The position numbers and the translations under genes were made by a program. The notes beneath the pieces are model-generated. The model saw only the letters and a program-made list of their open reading frames with translations. It was not told where the DNA came from and did no database searches. From Arthrobacter sp. SLBN-83 (lineage in GTDB: Bacteria; Actinomycetota; Actinomycetes; Actinomycetales; Micrococcaceae), in the NCBI RefSeq assembly GCF_006715285.1, contig NZ_VFMX01000001.1:496001-560000 (forward strand): 64,000 nucleotides of DNA, read 5' to 3'. Shown piece by piece: positions 55,064-64,000 of this stretch; within the stretch, counting starts at the first letter, position 1; each line of letters starts with the position of its first letter.

Positions 55064-56197
55064 TCAGTAGAACTGTTGGCCGGTGCGTGCGGTTTCGATC
55101 CTGCGGAGCACCTTTTCTCCGCCGTTGACCCACAGCCGGTGCCGGAGCGGGGACAGCACGTAGTCATGGCAGCCCACAAAGTCGGTCACCGTCTTGGTGA
55201 AGCTGGTTTTGAACATCCCCATGCCGTAAAGGTTGTGGGTTTTGTCCTTGATGCGTGCAGCCGGCGGCGTCCCGCAGAAGTCGTATTCCGTGCAGCCGAG
55301 TTCCTGCATCCGTTTAATGGCAGTCCACTGCACCAGGTGCGAATCCCCGTACTGCTTGCGGTTCTGGGTGGAACCACCGTCCTTGTAGGTGGCCTTGGCA
55401 CCGTAGTTGATGACGAAGGCGCCCACGCTGGGCTTCCCGTCCTCATACGTGAAGAAGAAGTTGCCCTGGCCGCGGTTGCAGAACTCGTCCCAGAACTGTG
55501 CGTAGTAGTCGTAGCTGCGCAGGGGCATGGAACCCTTGGCGTTGACGGTGTTGGCCATCAGGTCGTACAGCGCCCGGTAAGTTTCGGGTCCCTGCTCCTG
55601 CCGGACCACCTGGCAGCCCTCCTTCTCAGCGCGCCGGACTGCATTTCTGGCGCGGGAGGAGATGGCTTTAAACACTTCCTCCCCAGTGCCGGAGATGTCC
55701 AGCAGGGCGGTGGAGTCGTTGGACTGGATGTTGGGGGCTTTGACCAGCTTGGCCGCCTGCAGTTCCCGCTGCGCGTCCGCGGAGTCGACGATGTCCGGCT
55801 CCACCTTGATGGTGAAGACGTTCAGTTTGCTGCTGCGGACGAAAGCCGCGCACGCTTCGAGGGCGGGCCGCAGGTCCGCAGCGTCCGCCAGGTCAGGACC
55901 CTTGATGAGGTACCAAAGCCGTCCCAGGACAGGGAAGCGCTTTTCCAGCACCAGGTTGTAGCTGGGGTTTCCGCCGCCTTCCATCACCAGGAACCGGACT
56001 TTCCAGCCACTGCCGTTCTTGACTGATGCGTAGGCGGCCGACTGCAGCATGTTGCCGCCGTTCGGGTTGGCCGTGACGTGCTTGTCCCAGTTCTCAATTT
56101 CCTCGGCTGTGGCAAAACGTGCGGTGAATTCTCGCAAGGGGGCCGTGTCCAATCGGGTTTGTGCGCGGTTTCGGTACTTCTGGATGCGTGCGGACAT
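55064..56197 (-). CDS. FemABX-family aminoacyltransferase (FemX-like)
   Basis: The 377-aa peptidoglycan bridge ligase lacks the coiled-coil arm, like FemX. The N-terminal GNMLQSAAYASVKNGSGWKV, ISSRARNAVRRAEKEG in the second domain and the C-terminal GMGMFKTSFTKTVTDFVG are family marks. FemX-type enzymes add the first residue of the bridge. The gene is first of a pair with the FemA-like gene downstream. The 150-bp gap between them holds a GGCAGGGC/GCCCTGCC inverted pair but no gene. Confidence 0.9.
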   Translation of the reverse strand: MSARIQKYRNRAQTRLDTAPLREFTARFATAEEIENWDKHVTANPNGGNMLQSAAYASVKNGSGWKVRFLVMEGGGNPSYNLVLEKRFPVLGRLWYLIKGPDLADAADLRPALEACAAFVRSSKLNVFTIKVEPDIVDSADAQRELQAAKLVKAPNIQSNDSTALLDISGTGEEVFKAISSRARNAVRRAEKEGCQVVRQEQGPETYRALYDLMANTVNAKGSMPLRSYDYYAQFWDEFCNRGQGNFFFTYEDGKPSVGAFVINYGAKATYKDGGSTQNRKQYGDSHLVQWTAIKRMQELGCTEYDFCGTPPAARIKDKTHNLYGMGMFKTSFTKTVTDFVGCHDYVLSPLRHRLWVNGGEKVLRRIETARTGQQFY

Positions 56198-56318
56198 GCA
56201 GCCTCAAGTCTAAAGCCTGATGCGCTCCCGGCCTTTCCCCGACCCGGTCGGAATGGCCCGTCTCACGCTGCTGGACGCCGTCTTGACGGGGCTTGGGGCG
56301 TTCAACAAGGGTGGGGGT

Positions 56319-56864
56319 ATGAGGCCGGATGGGGAAGAGACAGCCGCTCCTGCGGGCACCGGCAGGCAGCCGTACAGCGCCGGGGTTCAGGTCGCTGCGC
56401 TTATCGGGTTCCTGGTGGCGTCCCTGGTTGTGGCGGCGTTGGGCGGGCTGGCGTCGGCGGCCAATGTCACCGGCTGGTATGCCACGGCGGACAAGGCTCC
56501 CTGGTCCCCGCCGAACGGCGTGTTCGGTCCGGTCTGGACTGTCCTCTACACGGCGATGGCTGTCGCTGCCTGGCTGGTCTGGCGGAAACGGACCAACCGG
56601 ACCCGGCCGGCCATGACGGTCTATGTCCTCCAGCTGGTCCTTAACCTCGCCTGGACCCCTGCATTTTTTGCCCTGTACCCCGCCCTCGGCACGGCAGCCC
56701 TGTGGCTGGGTCTGGCGATCATCCTTGCCCTGATCGCCGCCGTCGCCTTCACGGTTTTGTATTTCGGTCCCATTAGCCGCACCGCCGGGCTGCTCCTGCT
56801 CCCCTACATCTCATGGCTGGTGTTCGCCGCGAGCCTGAACTGGTGGGCGGCAGCGCACAACTAG
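56319..56864 (+). CDS. tspO: TspO/MBR family membrane protein
   Basis: The 181-aa five-helix protein has the family signatures WYATADKAPWSPPNGVFGPVWTVLY, LNLAWTPAFFAL and PYISWLVFAASLNWW. These proteins bind porphyrins and help respond to oxygen or stress; the ligand here is not determined. A short hydrophilic N-terminus of ~22 residues precedes helix 1. I take ATG 56319 as start; a longer frame begins inside the FemX promoter. Confidence 0.93.
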   Translation: MRPDGEETAAPAGTGRQPYSAGVQVAALIGFLVASLVVAALGGLASAANVTGWYATADKAPWSPPNGVFGPVWTVLYTAMAVAAWLVWRKRTNRTRPAMTVYVLQLVLNLAWTPAFFALYPALGTAALWLGLAIILALIAAVAFTVLYFGPISRTAGLLLLPYISWLVFAASLNWWAAAHN

Positions 56865-56899
56865 CCGCGGGGCGAACACCGGCTGCATCCGTCAGCCTG

Positions 56900-56928
56900 T
56901 TCTTCCACTCCGGCTTCTTCCACTCCGG
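56900..56928. repeat. 15-bp tandem duplication between tspO and sdaA
   Basis: TTCTTCCACTCCGG is present twice with a 15-bp period in the short gap between two convergent genes. It is a simple duplication without recognised function. Confidence 0.7.
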
Positions 56929-56942
56929 GCTGTAGCCGGGTG

Positions 56943-58403
56943 TCAGCATTCGACGACGTTGACGGCGAGGCCGCCCATGGCGGTTTCTTTGTATTTGTCG
57001 CTCATGTCTTTGCCGGTTTCGCGCATGGTGATGATGACTTCGTCGAGGGAGACCCGGTGGGTGCCGTCGCCCCAGAGCGCCATTTTCGCGGCGTTGATCG
57101 CTTTGGCGGCGGCGATCGCGTTCCGTTCGATGCAGGGGACCTGGACCAGCCCGCCGATCGGGTCGCAGGTCAGGCCCAGGTTGTGTTCCATCGCGATCTC
57201 GGCCGCGTTCTCCACCTGGGCCGGGGTGCCGCCCATGACCTCGGCCAGGCCGGCGGCGGCCATCGAGGACGCGGACCCCACCTCGCCCTGGCAGCCGACC
57301 TCGGCCCCGGAGATCGAGGCCTGTTCCTTGTAGAGCACCCCGACGGCGCCGGCGGCCAGCAGGAACCGCACCACCACACCGTCCCGGTCCTGTTGCGTGG
57401 CGGTGTCCATGCCGGGGGCGAAGTGCAGCGCGTAATACAGCACCGCAGGGATGATCCCGGCCGCCCCGTTCGTGGGCGCGGTGACCACCCGGCCGCCGGA
57501 AGCGTTCTCCTCGTTCACCGCCAACGCCACCAAGTTAACCCACTCCTGCCAATACCGGGCATCGTGCGGGCCCGCGTCCCACGCCGCGTCCTGGTCCTCC
57601 TCCCGGCCGTCGGCGCATTCCTTTTTCAGCCGTTCGTACCAGTCCGGGGCCCGGCGGCGGACCTTCAACCCGCCCGGCAGCACCCCGTCCCGCTTCAACG
57701 AGGTGGCCACGCAGTTTTCCATCACGGACCAGATATGCAGCAGGCCCGCCCGGATCTCCCCCTCATCCCGGGAGGCCTTCTCATTGAGGAGCATCACGTC
57801 CGCGATGCCCAACCCGGTGTTCAGGCAGTGCTCCAGCAGCTCCGCCGCGGTCCGGAACGGCAACGGCAACTCCTCCTTGGACGCGTCCAGTTCCTGCTGC
57901 GCCGCGTCCTCCTCACCCTCACGGACGATGAACCCGCCACCGACCGAGAAGAACGTCGCCGCATGCAGGACCTCCCCGCCCGCATCCGCCACGGTGAAGG
58001 TCATCCCGTTCGTGTGCCGCGGCAGCACCGTCAACGGGCGCAGCACCATATCGCCCACCCCGTACGGCAACGCCACCCCGCCACCGGAACCCTCCACCAC
58101 GGCAGCCAGGTTCAACATCCCGGTCTCCGCGATCGACGCCAGCCGCTCCTCCACCTCATCCGGCAGGATCAGCTCAGGATGAAACCCCTCCAACCCCAAC
58201 AGGATCGCCGTCATCGTCCCGTGGCCATGCCCCGTCGCCGCCAGGGACCCATACAAATCCACCCGCAACGAAGCCACAGCACCCAACACCCCGGCCCCCA
58301 CCAACTCCTCCGCAAAAACAGCAGCAGCCCGCATCGGCCCCACAGTATGAGACGACGACGGGCCAATACCGATCGAAAAAAGATCAAAAACGCCAACAGC
58401 CAT
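56943..58403 (-). CDS. sdaA: L-serine ammonia-lyase (iron-sulfur, single chain)
   Basis: The 486-aa enzyme deaminates L-serine to pyruvate. It fuses the beta domain ([19 protein letters not shown]) and alpha domain ([17 protein letters not shown]). The 4Fe-4S cysteines lie in [12 protein letters not shown] and [17 protein letters not shown], with a further C-terminal Cys. Codon choice in the first third differs from neighbours: T- and G-ending codons (GCT, GTT, TTG, GGG) replace the usual C-ending ones. AGGA lies upstream of ATG 58401-58403. A 454-bp gap without a gene separates it from gcvT on the same strand. Confidence 0.96.
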   Translation of the reverse strand: MAVGVFDLFSIGIGPSSSHTVGPMRAAAVFAEELVGAGVLGAVASLRVDLYGSLAATGHGHGTMTAILLGLEGFHPELILPDEVEERLASIAETGMLNLAAVVEGSGGGVALPYGVGDMVLRPLTVLPRHTNGMTFTVADAGGEVLHAATFFSVGGGFIVREGEEDAAQQELDASKEELPLPFRTAAELLEHCLNTGLGIADVMLLNEKASRDEGEIRAGLLHIWSVMENCVATSLKRDGVLPGGLKVRRRAPDWYERLKKECADGREEDQDAAWDAGPHDARYWQEWVNLVALAVNEENASGGRVVTAPTNGAAGIIPAVLYYALHFAPGMDTATQQDRDGVVVRFLLAAGAVGVLYKEQASISGAEVGCQGEVGSASSMAAAGLAEVMGGTPAQVENAAEIAMEHNLGLTCDPIGGLVQVPCIERNAIAAAKAINAAKMALWGDGTHRVSLDEVIITMRETGKDMSDKYKETAMGGLAVNVVEC

Positions 58404-58857
58404 GCTGGTTCCTAACTAAGAATCTGGTTCGGTTGGGGTGGCCGGGTTGGATGCACCTGGCCGAATTCCTCCGCGTGCTCGGTCGCGTAGACGCCCGCTA
58501 AGCGGACGTGACGCTCCCTTAGACGCACGGCTCCGGAACCCGCCCAGTCGCCAACGGACGTCACCAAAGCGACGCGGCGGCAGGAAACGATGCACCGGGC
58601 ATAGATTCGGCCGCCCAAGGGAAGTTCACGCACCTTGTCCGCCTACTTCCTCAGCCCTGGCCGCTGGCCAACTCCTCGCACAACTGAAACCTCCGCAGGA
58701 GGGGCCGGCGGAGCCGGACTTTTCGAAAGCGTGCTCCCCACCGTCTCCCTAACCTCGCAAGCTCGGCCAGGGAACCCTGACGGCGTGGGCCCAACGCACG
58801 CGTGAAAATGTCCGGTCCGGTGGTCCCAAAGCCAGCCACGGACCACCGCGAGGCGCC
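58404..58857 (-). other. 454-bp non-coding gap between gcvT and sdaA
   Basis: No reading frame here has a recognisable product, and GcvH is not encoded. On the sdaA-sense strand it contains CCGCTTAGCGG, two copies of GCGTCTA and several GC hairpins. It may be a structured sdaA leader or the remains of a lost gcvH, which would be of similar length. No known riboswitch consensus fits. Confidence 0.45.
58819..58847 (-). terminator. Possible terminator after gcvT
   Basis: GGTGGTCC (58819-58826) and GGACCACC (58840-58847) form an 8-bp stem with a 13-base loop just after the gcvT stop. A weak ATTTTC follows on the minus strand. Confidence 0.5.
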
Positions 58858-60006
58858 CTACTTGACCCGCTTGTAGAACGGGAGGTCGACGACTTCGAAC
58901 GGTTCTGCCTTGCCGCGGAGATCAATTTCCAGGGCCGTGCCGGGTGCCGAGTATTCGACGTCGACGTAGGCCATGGCGATCGGGTAGCCGAGGGTGGGCG
59001 AGGGCTGGCCGGAGGTGACTTCGCCGACGGTGGCGCCGTCCTTGAGGACGGGATAGTGCGCGCGGCCGGCGCGGCGGCCCTGGCCTTTGAGCCCCACGAG
59101 GCGGCGGCCGGAGGTGCTGCCGGCGCCGGCCTCCTTCTTGGCTGCCAGGGCGGCTTTGCCCACGAAGTCGCCTTCCTTGGAGAGTGCGACGACGGGACCA
59201 AGGCCAGCGGCGAACGGGTCGCCCTGCAGCGACAGTTCGTTGCCGTACAGGGGCATCCCCGCCTCGAGGCGGAGGGAGTCGCGGGAGGCGAGGCCGGCCG
59301 GAACCAGTTCCCCGTCGTCGGCGATGGCGATCAGTGCCTGCCACAGCGCGGCGGCATCGTGGTTGTCCACGAAGATCTCGAACCCGTCCTCACCGGTGTA
59401 TCCGGTACGGGCCAGCAGGAGTTCCTTGCCTGTGCCGCCCACCAGGAAGGGAACCTCGACGGCGGCGTAGTACTTCAGTTCGCTCACCAGGGAATGCTGG
59501 GCGGCCGGAACCAGGCGCAGCAGGAGTTCCTGGGCCTTGGGCCCCTGCACCGCTACCAGGGAGGTGCGGGCCGAGGCATCATCCACCACCACATCGAATC
59601 CTGCGGCACGCTCCTGCAGTGCTGCAGCCACCACGGCGGCATTGCCGGCATTGGGCACCACCAGGAAGACGTCGGTGCCATCCTGCGCGGCGGGACGCCG
59701 GTAGGTGATGAGGTCGTCGATGATCCCGCCGTCTTCATTGCAAATCAGGGAGTACTTGGCCTTGCCCACGGCCATGGCAGAGATTTTCCCCACCAGGGCG
59801 TAGTCCAGGAACGCGGCAGCGTCCGGGCCGGTCACCCAGACCTCGCCCATGTGGGAGAGGTCGAACAGGCCGGCAGCCTTGCGGACCGCGTGGTGTTCTG
59901 CCAGTTCGGAGCTGTACTTCAGCGGCATCTGCCAGCCGCCAAAATCGGTGAAGGACGCGCCCAGCTTCTTGTGCTCGTCGTACAACGCTGTGTATTTCTC
60001 GGTCAT
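58858..60006 (-). CDS. gcvT: Glycine cleavage system T-protein (aminomethyltransferase)
   Basis: The 382-aa enzyme transfers the methylene group from the H-protein lipoyl arm to tetrahydrofolate, releasing ammonia. It has GASFTDFGGWQMPLKY, AGLFDLSHMGEVWVTG, the catalytic Asp region YTGEDGFEIF and GLASRDSLRLEAGMPLYGNEL. It starts 11 bp after gcvP, so it shares the riboswitch-controlled transcript. Length is typical. Confidence 0.97.
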   Translation of the reverse strand: MTEKYTALYDEHKKLGASFTDFGGWQMPLKYSSELAEHHAVRKAAGLFDLSHMGEVWVTGPDAAAFLDYALVGKISAMAVGKAKYSLICNEDGGIIDDLITYRRPAAQDGTDVFLVVPNAGNAAVVAAALQERAAGFDVVVDDASARTSLVAVQGPKAQELLLRLVPAAQHSLVSELKYYAAVEVPFLVGGTGKELLLARTGYTGEDGFEIFVDNHDAAALWQALIAIADDGELVPAGLASRDSLRLEAGMPLYGNELSLQGDPFAAGLGPVVALSKEGDFVGKAALAAKKEAGAGSTSGRRLVGLKGQGRRAGRAHYPVLKDGATVGEVTSGQPSPTLGYPIAMAYVDVEYSAPGTALEIDLRGKAEPFEVVDLPFYKRVK

Positions 60007-60017
60007 GGTGGCAGGCC

Positions 60018-62882
<2,865 letters not shown>

Positions 62883-62942
62883 GAAGGAACTCCATTTACT
62901 CAGGCGGCGCAGGGTACGCCACAGCTATTCGGGTTCCTCCCC

Positions 62943-63163
62943 GCTCTGTATTGGACCTGAGAGTTTCCGCGGTGCCTGCCTGGCAGGATCCGCTTGCACC
63001 GTCGGTGAGCACAACAGTTCTTCGGCTCCCCAAGGGAGGAAGGGCAACTGCCTGCTGCTTTCCAGAGGCGCCTCGCCGCGGCGGTACAGGGGCCTGCGAG
63101 ATTCCTGGGGAGGATTTGCTCCTACGGCGCCTGCCTGTACTTTCGGCAGAACTCTCCCGCCGC
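62943..63163 (-). ncRNA. Tandem glycine riboswitch (two aptamers)
   Basis: On the minus strand, aptamer 1 (about 63083-63163) has GGCGGGAGAGTTC, GCGCCGTAGGAGCAAA and CTCGCAGGC. Aptamer 2 (about 62943-63068) has CTCTGGAAAGCAG, CACCGACGGTGCAAGCGG and GGAAACTCTCAGGT. These are the family's conserved parts. Glycine binding normally switches the downstream cleavage genes on, here gcvP and gcvT. Confidence 0.95.
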
Positions 63164-63262
63164 AGATCAAAGGCTATTCATTTGTTGGGTCATGACGGCC
63201 GGTGGCAGCCCTCACAACTCTCCATTGTCCTACGCCCCGCCCCTCCCGGCAAATGGCAAATC

Positions 63263-63808
63263 CTACCGGCGGAGCCGCTCCAGGGCAGCAAGGAGTTCCT
63301 CCACGTCAGCGGCCGCTCCCCCCGCCGGCGCAGGCGCCACTGACAGCATGGCGTTGAAGTACAGGCCGTCGCCCATATAGAGGACCGCCTTCGCCAGTCC
63401 CGGACCAACATCCGCGGCAATCTCGTCCAGCCAGCGCTGCTGGATGGCCGCGAACCGGCGCCGCGTCTCCTCATGCGCCACCTCGGCAAGCCTGGTGGCG
63501 GCAACGATGGCCCGGTCCAGTGGAGTGTCGGCCCACACCGAGGAACGGATGAAGTACGCGGCGGCACCTTCGCCGGCCGAGGCCATGGCATCGGCATCCT
63601 CCCGGGCCAGGCCCTCCAGCCGGTCCAGCAGTACGGCAATGAGCGCTTCCTTGTTGGGAAAGTGGTAGAGCAGGCCGCCCTTGGACACGCCGGCCTTCCG
63701 GGCGACTGCGTCAAGGGTGGCGGCGCGCTCCCCCACTTCGATCAGCAGGGATTCGAAGGCATCAAGGACCGCGTCGCGGGCTACAGGCTTCCGGGGCATG
63801 CCTCCCAT
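63263..63808 (-). CDS. TetR-family regulator
   Basis: This repressor of about 181 aa has the N-terminal HTH ATLDAVARKAGVSKGGLLYHFPNKEALI (about residues 30-57). A C-terminal ligand/dimer domain of the TetR_C type follows. Three in-frame ATGs lie near the start (63811, 63808, 63799); I favour 63808 because GGAAGG lies five bases before it. An earlier frame start would lie upstream of the predicted transcription start. It diverges from an MFS pump across a perfect palindrome and so probably represses both genes until the drug or metabolite binds. Confidence 0.9.
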   Translation of the reverse strand: MGGMPRKPVARDAVLDAFESLLIEVGERAATLDAVARKAGVSKGGLLYHFPNKEALIAVLLDRLEGLAREDADAMASAGEGAAAYFIRSSVWADTPLDRAIVAATRLAEVAHEETRRRFAAIQQRWLDEIAADVGPGLAKAVLYMGDGLYFNAMLSVAPAPAGGAAADVEELLAALERLRR

Positions 63809-63848
63809 CATGCCCTTCCCCGGGCGGGAAGGCGGAACCGGCAGGAGT

Positions 63849-63877
63849 TTCAAACTATACCGTCTGGACGGTATAGT
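63849..63877 (+). promoter_or_regulatory. TetR operator inside the MFS promoter
   Basis: CTATACCGTC (63855-63864) and GACGGTATAG (63867-63876) are perfect 10-bp arms around TG. They occupy the 17-bp spacer between TTCAAA (63849-63854) and TATAGT (63872-63877). The ATG at 63884 follows the -10 by six bases, so the pump is probably leaderless. A second TATAGT faces the TetR gene. Confidence 0.85.
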
Positions 63878-63883
63878 TATTTC

Positions 63884-64000
63884 ATGACGACTTCCACCAG
63901 CCCTGTGCCCGCACGCACGGACAAGAACGCCCCGCGGCAGCCGTGGCGCGATTGGCTGGCGCTGGGGCTGCTGATGTTTCCCGTACTGCTGGTGGCCGTG
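63884..64000 (+). CDS. MFS transporter, N-terminal fragment (cut by right edge)
   Basis: Only 39 codons are visible: a polar N-terminus, then WRDWLALGLLMFPVLLVAV, the first transmembrane helix. Divergence from a TetR gene with a shared operator is the usual arrangement of drug-efflux pumps, probably of the DHA2 type. The fragment is too short to prove the family. Confidence 0.6.
   Translation, partial: MTTSTSPVPARTDKNAPRQPWRDWLALGLLMFPVLLVAV

Noticed and set aside
58412-58846. Remnant of gcvH in the gap between gcvT and sdaA
   Set aside because: I looked for the EHEW and GEVESTKSVS regions in the frames of this strand and found only chance resemblances. I cannot support a pseudogene call, so it is kept only as a hypothesis in the findings.

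Overview
The window is high-GC actinobacterial chromosome, most likely Arthrobacter/Pseudarthrobacter or a close Micrococcaceae relative. Supporting this are the block serC - DUF3027 - cold-shock protein - helicase-like protein - XPB helicase, c-di-AMP riboswitches in front of cell-wall hydrolases, two FemABX ligases of the kind that build peptidoglycan cross-bridges, an IdeR-type regulator, a tandem glycine riboswitch and several start codons placed 6-7 bases after a -10 hexamer. The genus is inferred from gene content, not from a marker search. I see no insertion sequence, prophage, CRISPR array or rRNA; there is one tRNA.

Layout. 1-6.4 kb (all minus): a carbohydrate-acid or polyol catabolic island with DhaKL kinase (cut by the left edge), a TIM-barrel isomerase/decarboxylase, a short-chain dehydrogenase, an MFS permease preceded by an 18-codon leader ORF, and two GntR/FCD regulators. 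The same TCCTATAGGA-type palindrome precedes the TIM-barrel gene and its regulator. 6.5-13 kb: sucCD, a lipoprotein, PcrA/UvrD1 helicase and an inositol-monophosphatase-family phosphatase. 13.1-15.6 kb: membrane proteins, tRNA-Arg(CCU) directly abutting a DUF6314 gene, and a NUDIX hydrolase. 15.6-19.3 kb: an ABC-F protein and ABC exporter operon behind a strong hairpin leader. 19.4-20.9 kb: an HTH protein plus membrane protein of unknown role. 21-28.4 kb: GH38 mannosidase, fdhD and a moeA-DUF6457-mobA molybdenum-cofactor operon, then an HNH nuclease.

28.6-31.9 kb: three exported wall hydrolases (two NlpC/P60, one M23) sharing an N-terminal module; two have their own c-di-AMP riboswitch. 31.9-39.7 kb: ideR, serC, DUF3027, csp and the XPB pair. 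39.8-45.8 kb: DUF427, an OmpR-type two-component system, an orphan WXG100 protein, an RNase HI fusion and a sugar-binding lipoprotein with LacI-like operators. 45.8-50.2 kb: groEL under two CIRCE elements, an orphan amino-acid-binding lipoprotein overlapping cspA, a LytR_C protein and DUF3263. 50.3-56.9 kb: ung, an iron-box-controlled siderophore-interacting protein, ThrE exporter, two FemABX ligases and TspO. 56.9-63.2 kb: sdaA, gcvT and gcvP behind a tandem glycine riboswitch, without gcvH. 63.3-64 kb: a TetR regulator diverging from an MFS pump (cut by the right edge) across a perfect 22-bp palindrome.

Two themes join neighbouring genes. One is wall growth and lysis (riboswitched hydrolases, FemABX, LytR_C). 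The other is serine/glycine/one-carbon flow (serC, thrE, sdaA, gcvTP). The least explained parts are the leader of the ABC-F operon, the 454-bp gap between gcvT and sdaA, and the HTH/membrane pair at 19.4-20.9 kb.
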